DNA of 64,000 nt from RPQJ01 sp963706755 (lineage in GTDB: Bacteria > Pseudomonadota > Gammaproteobacteria > Steroidobacterales > Steroidobacteraceae): NCBI GenBank assembly GCA_963706755.1, contig CAVPNH010000016.1:1-64000 (forward strand), given 5' to 3'. Both the position numbers and the translations under genes were made by a program. Below the pieces are notes generated by a model, which worked only from the letters and a program-made list of their open reading frames with translations, ran no database searches and was not told the DNA's origin. Below, piece after piece: positions 35,629 to 47,211 of this stretch (the first letter of the stretch is position 1; every line of letters starts with the position of its first letter).

Positions 35629-38600
35629 TCAGTTTCCGCCGACGCGCGACAGGTCGCGGGCGTTTTCCTCGAAGGCCACCATGATCGCCTCCTCGCCGGC
35701 GAGTCCCTGCTCTTCGGCGCGGGCGATCGCCGCGAGCATGCGCTTGTAATCGCGTGGAATAACCTTGACGAACTTCGGCAGCACGTGGCTCCAGGCGTCG
35801 AGCAGCTGGCGCGCCCGTTCGCTCGCGGTATGCTGGAGGTGGCGCTCCACGAGGCGCCGCAGCTCGGCGACCTCCGCCGGGTCCACGACCCGCTCGAGAT
35901 CCACCATCTGCGTGTTGACCCTGGCCTGGCAGTCGCCGCTCTCGTCGAGCACGTAGGCGATGCCCCCGGACATTCCCGCGGCGAAGTTGCGGCCCGTGGG
36001 CCCGAGCACCACGACGCGGCCACCGGTCATGTACTCGCAGCCGTGGTCGCCGACGGCCTCGACGACCGCGTTGACGCCGCTGTTCCTCACGCAGAAGCGC
36101 TCGCCCGCCATGCCGCGGATGAACGCCTCGCCGCTCGTGGCGCCGTAGAGCGCGACGTTGCCGACGATGATGTTGTCCTCGGCGGGAAACGTGGCCTCGC
36201 GTGGCGGGAAGACCGCGATCTTGCCGCCGGAGAGGCCCTTGCCGACGTAGTCGTTGGCGTCGCCCTCGAGGGAGAGCGACATGCCCGGCGGGATGAATGC
36301 GCCGAAGCTCTGGCCGGCGGATCCGCGGAAGTGCAGCCGGATGGTGTCCTCCGGGAGGCCCTTCGCGCCGTGCTTCAGCGTCACTTCGCTGCCGGTGATG
36401 GTGCCGACCACGCGGTTCACGTTGCGGATCGGCAGGTCTGCGACCACTTCCTCGCCGCGCTCGATCGCGGGCTTGCACAGCTCGAGGAGCACGGTCAGGT
36501 CGAGCGACTTGTCGAGGCCGTGGTCCTGCTCGTCCTGGCAGTAGCGGCCCCAGTCCGGGTCCACCTCGGGCGAGTAGAGCAGGTTGGTGAAGTCGAGGCC
36601 CTTCGCCTTCCAGTGCGAAATTGCGCGGCGCGGCTCGAGCCTGTCCACGCGCCCGACCATCTCCTCGACCGTGCGGAAGCCGAGCTCGGCCATGATCTCG
36701 CGCAGCTCCTCGGCGACGAAGCGCATGAAATTCACGACGTGCTCGGGCTTGCCCTTGAACTTCTCGCGCAGCTTCGGGTCCTGGGTCGCCACGCCCGCCG
36801 GGCAGGTGTTCAAGTGGCACACGCGCATCATGATGCAGCCGGTCGAGACCAGCGGCGCCGTCGCGAAGCCGAACTCCTCGGCGCCGAGCAGCGCCGCCAC
36901 CGCCACGTCGCGGCCGGTCTTGAGCTGCCCGTCGGTCTCGACGGCGACGCGGCTGCGCAGGTTGTTCAGCACCAGGGTCTGGTGGGTCTCGGCGAGGCCC
37001 AGTTCCCAGGGCAGGCCCGCGTGGGTGATCGACGTCTGCGGCGAGGCGCCCGTGCCGCCGTCGTAGCCGCTTATCAGCACGACGTCGGCGTGCGCCTTCG
37101 CCACGCCCGCTGCAATGGTGCCGACGCCGACCTCGGCCACGAGCTTCACGCTCACGCGCGCGCGGCGGTTGGCGTTCTTCAGGTCGTGGATCAGTTCCGC
37201 GAGGTCCTCGATCGAATAGATGTCGTGGTGCGGCGGCGGCGAGATGAGCCCCACGCCCGCCGTCGTGTGGCGGGTCTTCGCGATCGACGGGTAGACCTTG
37301 GTGCCGGGCAGCTGGCCGCCTTCGCCGGGCTTCGCGCCCTGCGCCATCTTGATCTGGATCTCGCGTGCGCTCACGAGGTACTCGCTCGTTACGCCGAAGC
37401 GTCCCGAGGCGACCTGCTTGATCGCGGAGTTCTTCGAGTCGCCGTTCGCCAGCGGCAGGTAGCGCTCGGGATCCTCGCCACCCTCGCCGGTGTTGCTGCG
37501 GCCGCCGATGCGGTTCATCGCGATGGCGAGCGTCTCGTGCGCCTCCTTGCTGATCGAGCCGTAGGACATCGCGCCGGTCTTGAACCGTCGCATGATCTCC
37601 GCCGCCGGCTCGACCTCCTCGAGCGGCACCGGCTCGCCGGCCTTGAACTCGAGCAGCCCGCGCAGGGTGCAGAGGTTCGTCGCCTGGTCGTTCACCAGCT
37701 GCGAGTAGGACCTGAAGGTCGCGTAGCTGCCGGTGCGCACCGCCTTCTGCAGGCGGTGGATGGTCTCCGGGTTGAAGAGGTGATGCTCACCCTCGGCCCG
37801 CCACTGGTACTGGCCGCCGACCGGCAGCGCGTGGCGCTCGATCGGCCGCTCGGGGAACGCCGCGTGGTGCCGCATCAGCACTTCCTGCGCGATGACGTCC
37901 GTGCCGATGCCGCCGACCCGGGACGCCGTCCAGCTGAAGTACTCGTCGATCACGTCCTGCCGCAGGCCGAGCGCCTCGAACACCTGCGCGCCGCGGTAGC
38001 TCTGCAGCGAGGAGATGCCCATCTTCGAGGCGACCTTGATCACGCCCTTCGATGCGGCCTTGACGAAGTTCCTGCAGGCGGTCTTGTGATCCACGCTCGT
38101 GAGCAGGCCCTCGCCGATCATGTGATCGAGGGTCTCGAAGGCGACGTAGGGATTCACCGCGCTCACGCCGTAGCCGATCAGCAGCGAGAAGTGATGCACC
38201 TCGCGCGCCTCGCCGGTCTCGAGCACGAGGCTCACGCGGGTGCGCAGGCCCTCGCGGATCAGGTAGTGGTGCAGTCCCGCGACCGCCATCAGCGACGGGA
38301 TGGGCGCGAACTCGCGGTTGACGCCGCGGTCGCTCAGCACGATGACGTTGACCTCTTCTTCCTCGATGAGGCGGCGCGCCATGAGGCGCAGCTCCTCCAT
38401 CGACTTCACCAGGCCCTTCTCCCCGCGCGTCACGCGGAACAGGATCGGCAGCACGCCGACCCTGAGGCCCGGCAGGTCCATGCGGCGGATCTTGGCGAAC
38501 TCCTCGTTGGTGACGATCGGCCACTTGAGCTCGAGGCGCCGGCAGTCCGAGGGCTGCGGGTTGAGCAGGTTGCCTTCCGATCCCAGCCGCGTCTCCGCCG

Positions 38601-40242
38601 AGGTGATCAGTTCCTCGCGGATGCAGTCGATCGGCGGATTGGTGACCTGCGCGAAGAGCTGCTTGAAGTAGTCGTACAGCAGCCGTGGCCTGTTCGACAG
38701 CACGGCGAGGGACGCGTCGTTGCCCATCGAGCCCACCGCCTCGACGCCGTCGCGCGCCATGGGCGTGAGCACGATGCGCTCGTCCTCGAAGGTGTAGCCG
38801 AAGGCGACCTGGCGCTGCAGCAGCGTCTCGGGGTCCGGGGCCGGGACTTCAGGTGCCGCCGGCAGGTCGTCGAGGTGGATCTGGTACTCGTCGAGCCACG
38901 CCCGGTACGGCCGCTGCGCGGAGACCGTGCGCTTGATCTCCTCGTCGTCGATGATGCGGCCCTGCTCGGTATCCACGAGGAACATGCGGCCAGGCTGGAG
39001 GCGGCCCTTCTGCACGATGTCCTGCGGCGGCAGGTCGAGCACGCCCGCCTCGGACGCCATGATCACGAGGTCGTCCTTCGTGACGTAGTAGCGCGAGGGC
39101 CGCAGCCCGTTGCGGTCGAGGACCGCGCCGATCTGCGTGCCGTCGGTGAACGCGATGGAGGCGGGGCCGTCCCAGGGCTCCATCAGGCTCGAGTGGTACT
39201 GGTAGAAGGCCCGCTTGTCGTCGTCCATGGTCTGGTGGCCTGACCACGGCTCGGGAATCATCATCATCATCGCGTGCGGCAGGGAGCGGCCCGCGAGGTA
39301 GAGCAGCTCGAGCGTGTTGTCGAGCATTCCGGAGTCGCTGCCGTTCGGGTTGATGATCGGCGCGATCTTGCGGATGTCCTCGCCGAACAGCTCCGCCTCG
39401 AAGCGCGCCTCGCGCGCGTGCATCCAGTTCGAGTTGCCGCGCACCGTGTTGATCTCGCCATTGTGGGCGATGTAGCGGTAGGGGTGGGCGCGGTCCCAGC
39501 TCGGGAAGGTGTTGGTGCTGAAGCGCGAGTGGACCAGCGCGAGCGCCGTCTCGATCAGGGGGTTGTGCAGGTCGGGGAAGTACTGGTCGAGCTGCGTCGT
39601 GAGCAGCATCCCCTTGTAGACGAAAGTGCGGCAGGAGAGGCTCACCACGTACCAGGATTCGCCGCCGGGCAGCGTCGAGGTGCGGATCTCGTTGTAGGCG
39701 CGCTTGCGGATGACGTAGAGCTTGCGTTCGAAGGCGAGGTCGTCCGTGATGGACGGGTCGCGCCGGATGAACACCTGGCGCATGAACGGCTCGCAGGCGC
39801 GCGCCGTCTCGCCAAGGCCGCCGTTCACCGTCGGCACCGTGCGCCAGCCGATGACGTGCTGGCCCTCGGACTGCACCACCTGCTCGAAGCGCTCCTCGAC
39901 CTTGCGACGCACCGTCGGGTTGCGCGGCAGGAAGATGATGCCGCTGCCGTACTGTCCGGCCGGCGGCAGCACGATGCGGGACTTGCGGCAGACTTCCTCG
40001 TTGAAGGCATGCGGCATCTGGATCAGCACGCCGGCGCCGTCGCCCGTGTTGACCTCGCTGCCGCAGGCTCCGCGGTGGTCCAGGTTCTTGAGGACCTGGA
40101 TCGCCTGTTCGAGGATGCGGTGGGACCTGTGCCCCTTGATATTGACCACGAAGCCGACGCCGCAGGCGTCGTGCTCGAACCGGGGGTCGTACAGCCCCTG
40201 CTTGCCGGGACGGGTGGTCGGAGGGCGGAGAGTGCTGCTCAT
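35629..40242 (-). CDS. gltB: Glutamate synthase large (alpha) subunit
   Basis: 1537 residues from ATG 40242, the normal length for GltB. The glutaminase domain begins after a short propeptide at Cys27 (FEHDACGVGFVVNIKGHRSH), which should become the N-terminal nucleophile. Later come the FMN-binding synthase domain with GEGGEDPERYLPLANGDSKN and KPGEGGQLPGTKVYPSIAK, the 3Fe-4S ligands TGCIMMRVCHLNTCPAGVAT, and the C-terminal GXGXG-type beta-helix (GRVVVLGPTGRNFAAGMSGG). With GltD it makes two glutamates from glutamine and 2-oxoglutarate, the core of ammonium assimilation at low nitrogen. Confidence 0.96.
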   Translation of the reverse strand: MSSTLRPPTTRPGKQGLYDPRFEHDACGVGFVVNIKGHRSHRILEQAIQVLKNLDHRGACGSEVNTGDGAGVLIQMPHAFNEEVCRKSRIVLPPAGQYGSGIIFLPRNPTVRRKVEERFEQVVQSEGQHVIGWRTVPTVNGGLGETARACEPFMRQVFIRRDPSITDDLAFERKLYVIRKRAYNEIRTSTLPGGESWYVVSLSCRTFVYKGMLLTTQLDQYFPDLHNPLIETALALVHSRFSTNTFPSWDRAHPYRYIAHNGEINTVRGNSNWMHAREARFEAELFGEDIRKIAPIINPNGSDSGMLDNTLELLYLAGRSLPHAMMMMIPEPWSGHQTMDDDKRAFYQYHSSLMEPWDGPASIAFTDGTQIGAVLDRNGLRPSRYYVTKDDLVIMASEAGVLDLPPQDIVQKGRLQPGRMFLVDTEQGRIIDDEEIKRTVSAQRPYRAWLDEYQIHLDDLPAAPEVPAPDPETLLQRQVAFGYTFEDERIVLTPMARDGVEAVGSMGNDASLAVLSNRPRLLYDYFKQLFAQVTNPPIDCIREELITSAETRLGSEGNLLNPQPSDCRRLELKWPIVTNEEFAKIRRMDLPGLRVGVLPILFRVTRGEKGLVKSMEELRLMARRLIEEEEVNVIVLSDRGVNREFAPIPSLMAVAGLHHYLIREGLRTRVSLVLETGEAREVHHFSLLIGYGVSAVNPYVAFETLDHMIGEGLLTSVDHKTACRNFVKAASKGVIKVASKMGISSLQSYRGAQVFEALGLRQDVIDEYFSWTASRVGGIGTDVIAQEVLMRHHAAFPERPIERHALPVGGQYQWRAEGEHHLFNPETIHRLQKAVRTGSYATFRSYSQLVNDQATNLCTLRGLLEFKAGEPVPLEEVEPAAEIMRRFKTGAMSYGSISKEAHETLAIAMNRIGGRSNTGEGGEDPERYLPLANGDSKNSAIKQVASGRFGVTSEYLVSAREIQIKMAQGAKPGEGGQLPGTKVYPSIAKTRHTTAGVGLISPPPHHDIYSIEDLAELIHDLKNANRRARVSVKLVAEVGVGTIAAGVAKAHADVVLISGYDGGTGASPQTSITHAGLPWELGLAETHQTLVLNNLRSRVAVETDGQLKTGRDVAVAALLGAEEFGFATAPLVSTGCIMMRVCHLNTCPAGVATQDPKLREKFKGKPEHVVNFMRFVAEELREIMAELGFRTVEEMVGRVDRLEPRRAISHWKAKGLDFTNLLYSPEVDPDWGRYCQDEQDHGLDKSLDLTVLLELCKPAIERGEEVVADLPIRNVNRVVGTITGSEVTLKHGAKGLPEDTIRLHFRGSAGQSFGAFIPPGMSLSLEGDANDYVGKGLSGGKIAVFPPREATFPAEDNIIVGNVALYGATSGEAFIRGMAGERFCVRNSGVNAVVEAVGDHGCEYMTGGRVVVLGPTGRNFAAGMSGGIAYVLDESGDCQARVNTQMVDLERVVDPAEVAELRRLVERHLQHTASERARQLLDAWSHVLPKFVKVIPRDYKRMLAAIARAEEQGLAGEEAIMVAFEENARDLSRVGGN

Positions 40243-40354
40243 CTCGGGGCCTGCATGTCGGTCCGGAAAGCGTCGCCTGGAGGCACAGCGCTGCCCCGGC
40301 TCCCGTGAGCCGGACTCCCCGTGCCTCTCGCGACAGGATCGTGGAAACAATAGT

Positions 40355-40383
40355 GATATGACATGCGGGCTTGCCCGCGTCAA
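40355..40383 (-). promoter_or_regulatory. Candidate sigma-70 promoter of gltBD
   Basis: On the minus strand TTGACG (40383-40378) is followed after 17 bases by CATATC (40360-40355). The -35 matches consensus at five of six positions, the -10 at three. The spacer contains CGGGCAAGCCCG, a short dyad that a regulator could bind. Transcription would begin about 105 bp before the gltB ATG. Confidence 0.4.
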
Positions 40384-40498
40384 TGCAGTGCAGCAAAACG
40401 GATCCCAACGACCTGCCCTCGTGACCTGGGGAGGGCCGACCAGCCCCGAGACCGTACCGGGGCAGGGTCGCTCGCCCTGCGATCCTGGCCGCGGGACA

Positions 40499-40528
40499 CG
40501 GGGCTGTGGTGGCAGAACCACAGCCCCG
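40499..40528. other. Strong 11-bp stem-loop in the gltB-rlpA intergenic region
   Basis: CGGGGCTGTGG (40499-40509), an 8-base loop, then CCACAGCCCCG (40518-40528); the stem is perfect. It lacks a T-run on either strand, so a leader structure, protein-binding site or small-RNA terminator are all possible. Confidence 0.45.
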
Positions 40529-40731
40529 GTGGCGATTTCAGTCGATTCCGGGACGGCCTGTCGCGCCACCTACACGCCAGGGCCGCCGCCGGGTGAACAT
40601 AAGTGGATGATTATAAAGAATTTCTAGCCCGAAACTCGTGTGCCGGGGGGTGGCGCTTTGGTAGACTGCGCGCCCAACAAGGCTAATACCCGGCGTGTCC
40701 GCGCCAAGCGCGGCCGCCCGATCCGAACCCC

Positions 40732-41154
40732 ATGACTGGAACCTCCCGCACCACCCGCAAGCCGAAGTCGCGCGCCCATCGCCGCGGCTTCCTCGTGCTT
40801 GGCGTGCTGGCGATGCTGCTGCCCTTCGCCGCCGCCCGCGCGGGCATCCAGGAAGGGACGGTCTCCTGGTACGGCGCGCAGTTCCACAAGCGCCCGACGG
40901 CCAGCGGCGAACTCTTCAACGCCAATGCGATGACCATGGCCCACCCGACGCTGCCGTTCGGCACGAAGGTGAAGGTCACCAACCTCAGGAACGGGCGCAG
41001 CGTCGTGGTTCGCGTGAACGACCGCGGCCCCTTCATCGGTCACCGCATCGCGGACCTTTCCAGGGCCGCTGCGCAGACCCTGGGCATGATGCAGCGGGGC
41101 ATCGCCCACGCGCGCATCGAGATCCTCGGCGAGGACCAGGACTCCGAGGACTGA
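40732..41154 (+). CDS. rlpA: Septal ring lytic transglycosylase RlpA-like protein (no SPOR domain)
   Basis: 140 residues. A signal peptide (GFLVLGVLAMLLPFAAARAG) is followed by a double-psi beta-barrel: EGTVSWYGAQFHKRPTASGE, MTMAHPTLPFGTKVKVTNLR, VVVRVNDRGPFIGHRIADLS and RAAAQTLGMMQRG. This is the RlpA core that cleaves naked glycan strands at the septum. The C-terminal SPOR domain of the E. coli protein is missing and no lipobox Cys is visible, so this is the short soluble periplasmic form. It diverges from gltB and converges on an esterase gene. Confidence 0.88.
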   Translation: MTGTSRTTRKPKSRAHRRGFLVLGVLAMLLPFAAARAGIQEGTVSWYGAQFHKRPTASGELFNANAMTMAHPTLPFGTKVKVTNLRNGRSVVVRVNDRGPFIGHRIADLSRAAAQTLGMMQRGIAHARIEILGEDQDSED

Positions 41155-41156
41155 GT

Positions 41157-42122
41157 TCAGGCGCCGCCGGCGCCTGCCACGGGTTCACTGGCCGCCCCTG
41201 CGGCGTCGCTCGTGGCGGCGTTGCGTACGCTCCGCGCCGCGATGAAGTCGGCGATCCTGCGCATCGCGAGCTTCGATTCTGGAAGCCAGCTGAAGACCTG
41301 GAAGACGTGGGGCATGGCCTGCCAGACCTCGATCTCGGCCTGCACGCCGGCCTGCAACGCGCGATCCTGGGCGCGCACCGAATCGTCCAGCAGCACTTCC
41401 GTCGAGCCCACGTGGAACAGGAGCGGCGGCAACCCGGCCCAGTTGCCGAAGAGCGGCGAGAGCAGGGGGTTGGTGATGTCCTCGCCCGGGCAATAGATCG
41501 GCCGCAGCAGGTCCTTGGATCCCTGCGTAAACATCGGGTCCGCCTCGACGTTGTATTTCCATGACGGCCCCGAGGTCGTGATGTCGGTCGAGGGCGAGAG
41601 CAGCACCGCGCAACTCGGCATCGGCAGCGCCGCGTCGCGGGCCTGCATCAGCGTGACGAGCGTCAGGCTGCCGCCCGCCGAATCGCCGGCCACGGCGAGC
41701 GGTCGTCGCGCGTATCCCCGCAGGACGAGCCAGCGATAGACGGTGAAACAGTCGTCGACGCCTGCCGGGAACGGATGTTCCGGTGCGAGGCGGTAGTCCG
41801 GCAGCAGCACGCGCATCCCGGTGAGCGACGACAGCCGCGAGGCGTGGCGGCTGAAGACGCCCGGGAAGTGCAGGCACCATGCGCCACCGTGGAGGTACAG
41901 GATCGTGCCGCGCTCGGCCAGCGCCGGCTCGCCATACCAGGTGGCCTTCACGCCCTCGATCTCGACCTGCTCGGAGGCCACCGGCAGCACCTTGCGCGCG
42001 ATGCGGGCATCCATTTTCACGGCGTGTCGGCGGATCTTGACGATGTCCAGGTCCGGCTTCCACATCGACTTGGTCGAGACGCGCAGGAAGGCGTTCAGGA
42101 GGCGGGCGCGCAGGCTCGGCAT
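41157..42122 (-). CDS. Alpha/beta hydrolase, HSL-type esterase/lipase
   Basis: 321 residues from ATG 42122, chosen because GGAG lies 8 bases upstream; an in-frame ATG at 42164 would add 14 residues. It has the hormone-sensitive-lipase motif GTILYLHGGAWCLHFPG (oxyanion HGGAW), the nucleophile elbow LAVAGDSAGGSLTLVTLMQA, and the acid and base regions VGSTEVLLDDS and WQAMPHVFQVF. It hydrolyses short to medium esters in the cytoplasm. A related enzyme lies at 48060-48971 in the acyltransferase operon. The C-terminus is Ala/Gly-rich and probably disordered. Confidence 0.87.
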   Translation of the reverse strand: MPSLRARLLNAFLRVSTKSMWKPDLDIVKIRRHAVKMDARIARKVLPVASEQVEIEGVKATWYGEPALAERGTILYLHGGAWCLHFPGVFSRHASRLSSLTGMRVLLPDYRLAPEHPFPAGVDDCFTVYRWLVLRGYARRPLAVAGDSAGGSLTLVTLMQARDAALPMPSCAVLLSPSTDITTSGPSWKYNVEADPMFTQGSKDLLRPIYCPGEDITNPLLSPLFGNWAGLPPLLFHVGSTEVLLDDSVRAQDRALQAGVQAEIEVWQAMPHVFQVFSWLPESKLAMRRIADFIAARSVRNAATSDAAGAASEPVAGAGGA

Positions 42123-42236
42123 CGGGATCTCCGTCGGATACATCGGCTTGTTGCAGTGCGGCATTGTGGACGCGCCCGCGATTCGGCGCCAGTCGAGGGT
42201 CGCCGCGGCGGGTCGGGGACGTTAGGCTGCGTCGCA

Positions 42237-42854
42237 ATGAAGAGCTCAGGCGGATCTGGCCCCGGGCCGCCGCGGCGACTGGACCTTGCAGACGCCGAGG
42301 TCACCCTGTTCCCGCATGCCTTCCCCGCGCCGGAGGCGTCGGATCTCTTCCGCGAACTGCGGGCCGGGATCGACTGGCGGCAGGAAGACGTCCTGATCTT
42401 CGGGCGACGGCAACTCGTGCCGCGCCTCGTCGCCTGGCACGGCGATCCGGGCGCGCGCTACACCTACTCGGGGACTCCGCACGAACCGCTGCCGTGGACC
42501 CCGGCCCTCCAGCAGGTACGTGGGCGCATTCAGGCGCTGGCAGGCTGCGAGTTCAATTCCGTGCTGCTGAATCTCTATCGCAACGGACGAGACGGCATGG
42601 GCTGGCACGCGGACGATGAACCCGAACTGGGGCCGAACCCAGTGATCGCGTCCGTGTCCCTGGGTGCCGCCAGGCGCTTCTGCCTGCGCCATCGCCGGCG
42701 CCGCGGCCAGAAGGCGGACATCTCCCTGCCGAATGGCAGCCTGCTCCTGATGTCCGGCGCGACCCAGCACCACTGGGTGCATGCCGTGCCGAAGACCGCC
42801 GTTGCGGTCGGTGAGCGAATCAACCTCACGTTCCGCAGGGTCGCGCTTACGTAG
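42237..42854 (+). CDS. alkB: AlkB-family 2-oxoglutarate/Fe(II)-dependent dioxygenase
   Basis: 205 residues, similar in length to AlkB and ALKBH2. Core motifs: TYSGTPHEPLPWTPALQQV, LLNLYRNGRDGMGWHADDEP with the HxD iron ligands, IASVSLGAARRFCLRHRRRR, the distal His in TQHHWVHAVPKTAVAV, and the 2-oxoglutarate Arg residues of GERINLTFRRV. It repairs alkylated bases (1-methyladenine, 3-methylcytosine) by oxidative demethylation. The ATG lies 72 bp from the likely alternative start of the divergent esterase. No Ada-type regulator is nearby. Confidence 0.9.
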   Translation: MKSSGGSGPGPPRRLDLADAEVTLFPHAFPAPEASDLFRELRAGIDWRQEDVLIFGRRQLVPRLVAWHGDPGARYTYSGTPHEPLPWTPALQQVRGRIQALAGCEFNSVLLNLYRNGRDGMGWHADDEPELGPNPVIASVSLGAARRFCLRHRRRRGQKADISLPNGSLLLMSGATQHHWVHAVPKTAVAVGERINLTFRRVALT

Positions 42855-43228
42855 AACAGCGGATTGCGGCCGCGGGCGGTCGGGAACAGCGTCGCGTGGT
42901 CCGTCCACCGTCCGGAGATTTCCATGCGTCCCATCGGGCCCGTTTGCCTGTCCCTGGCCGCTCTTTCGCTGGCGCTCGCAGCGGGTTGCGCGCGCAAGCA
43001 CGAAGAGGTGAGCTACCAGAAAGACGTCGCGCCCATCCTCGCGGCGAAATGCGCCACGTGCCACGTGCCGGGCCAGCCGGGTCATGCCGCCAGTGGCCTC
43101 GACCTCGGCAGCTACGACTCGCTCATGAAGGGCACGAAGTTCGGCCAGGTGGTGATCCCGGGCGACCCGCTCACGAGTGCGCTCGTCATGCTGATCGAGG
43201 GTCGGGCCGACCCGTCGCTCAAGATGCC

Positions 43229-45517
<2,289 letters not shown>

Positions 45518-45648
45518 GACTCGGCCGGTCACAAGGGTGCAGGCGCCGAGTGTCGGCCCGCGGGCTTGCTCTGGCAAGTGCGGATCGATTTCCCGTTGCG
45601 GAAGGCACATCATCTGCTGCAATTCCGCGCCGCAGGAGTGACGAAGAA

Positions 45649-47145
45649 ATGGGCTTTCGCGAATACGGGGAATTCGACGCGCTCGGTCTCGCCGAGCTGG
45701 TGCGCCAGGGGCGGGTGAGCCCGGCGGAACTGCTGGACGAGGCGCTCGCGCGGACGGCGGCCGTCAATCCGAAGATCAACGCAATCATCCACCTGATGGA
45801 AGAGCGCGCGCGCGCGGCGATTGCGGCCGGCCTGCCCGAGGGCCCGTTTCGCGGCGTGCCGTTCCTGATCAAGGACCTGATGACCGCCTTCGCCGGCGAG
45901 CCGATGCGCCGGGGATCGCGGTACTTCAAGGACTACGTGCCCGCGGAGGACGAGGAACTCACGCGGCGCTATCGCCGTGCCGGACTCGTGATCTTCGGCA
46001 AGACCAATACGCCGGAGCTCGGCGCGTCGAACGTCACGGAGCCGGAACTCTTCGGCCCGACGCGAAATCCCTGGAACCTCGAACGCACGTCGAGCGGCTC
46101 GAGCGGCGGCTCGGCCGCGGCGGTGGCGGCGCACATCGTGCCCGCCGCGAATGCGAACGACGGCGGCGGATCGATCCGCACGCCTGCGTCGAACTGCGGG
46201 CTCGTCGGCCTCAAGCCGAGTCGCGGCCGCAACCCGACGGGACCGAAGGCGCCGGACGAATGGTTCGGGATCATCGGCGAGCATGTCGTCACGCGCACGG
46301 TGCGCGACAGCGCGGCGTTGCTCGACGCCACGTCGGGTGATTACCCGCAGCAGCTCATGAAGCTGCCGGCCCCCGGGCACACCTTCCTCGACGAGACGAT
46401 GCGCGAGCCCGGGCGGCTGCGCATCGCGGTCAGCTTCGACCCCGGCCTCGCGACGACGCTGCATCCCGAGAACCGCGCGGCGCTGGAGGCCACGGGCGCA
46501 CGATTGGCGGGCCTCGGGCACGATCTCATCGAGGTGAAGCTGCCGCTGCCGACCGAGTCGTTCATCGCGAACTACGCATCGCTCGTGTCGGCCGACGTGG
46601 CAGCCGACCTGCGCGCGGGCAAGGCGCTGGTCGGGCGGGAGGCGAGACGCGGCGACGTGGAACTGCCGACCTGGATGCTCGCGAAATTCGGGGAAGCCCA
46701 GTCGGCGGCCGACCTGACCGAAGCCCTCTGGGGCCTGCAGGCGTTCTCGCGGCAGTGGCTCGCGTGGTCCTCCGCCTTCGACGTGCTGCTCACGCCCACC
46801 GTCGGTGTGCCGCCGATGCCGATCGGAGCCTACAGGCTGTCGGCGGCAAGGAAGCTTGCGCTCCGCATCCTGGCCGCGCTGCCGGCTCGGGCGCTGCTCA
46901 GCCAGCGCCCGAAGATCCTCGAGGCCTTCGCGGCCGTCTACGAGGCTGCGCCCTACACCATGGTCGCGAACGTCACGGGGCAACCCTCGATGTCGCTGCC
47001 GTTGCACTGGACGGCCGACGGACTTCCGATGGGGATGCTGTTCACCGCAAGGACCGGCGACGAGGCCACGCTTTTCCGACTCGCGGCGCAGCTCGAGCAG
47101 GCGATGCCGTGGAAGGACCGCCGGGCGCCGCACGCGGCCGGCTGA
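45649..47145 (+). CDS. Amidase (amidase signature family)
   Basis: 498 residues from ATG 45649 (CAGGAG upstream). The Ser-cisSer-Lys triad is in place: Lys75 in FLIKDLMTAFAG, Ser151 in RTSSGSSGGSAAAVAA and Ser175 in NDGGGSIRTPASNCGLVGLK. It hydrolyses a carboxamide; the family covers nylon oligomers, fatty amides and aryl amides, and the substrate is not evident. No signal peptide. It diverges from the PQQ dehydrogenase across 131 bp and converges on the hemerythrin-like gene. Confidence 0.9.
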   Translation: MGFREYGEFDALGLAELVRQGRVSPAELLDEALARTAAVNPKINAIIHLMEERARAAIAAGLPEGPFRGVPFLIKDLMTAFAGEPMRRGSRYFKDYVPAEDEELTRRYRRAGLVIFGKTNTPELGASNVTEPELFGPTRNPWNLERTSSGSSGGSAAAVAAHIVPAANANDGGGSIRTPASNCGLVGLKPSRGRNPTGPKAPDEWFGIIGEHVVTRTVRDSAALLDATSGDYPQQLMKLPAPGHTFLDETMREPGRLRIAVSFDPGLATTLHPENRAALEATGARLAGLGHDLIEVKLPLPTESFIANYASLVSADVAADLRAGKALVGREARRGDVELPTWMLAKFGEAQSAADLTEALWGLQAFSRQWLAWSSAFDVLLTPTVGVPPMPIGAYRLSAARKLALRILAALPARALLSQRPKILEAFAAVYEAAPYTMVANVTGQPSMSLPLHWTADGLPMGMLFTARTGDEATLFRLAAQLEQAMPWKDRRAPHAAG

Positions 47146-47211
47146 CGGACAGATCACTGCTGCTGCGAGCCCGGCGGCACGCCGTGGGTCGCGCGAGGCT
47201 CGGGGGCTCGC

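Larger units (their letters stand above)
40243..40731. other. 489-bp intergenic region between divergent gltB and rlpA
   Basis: It contains a candidate gltB promoter (40355-40383, minus strand), a strong hairpin at 40499-40528, and an AT-richer stretch at about 40598-40628 (AAGTGGATGATTATAAAGAA) that stands out from the surrounding GC-rich DNA and may hold promoter elements for either gene. No protein-coding gene is convincing here. Confidence 0.5.

Noticed and set aside
35416..39243. A very long open frame antisense to gltB
   Set aside because: High GC leaves antisense frames free of stops. The product is rich in Arg, His, Leu and Val without any domain, and gltB explains the DNA completely.
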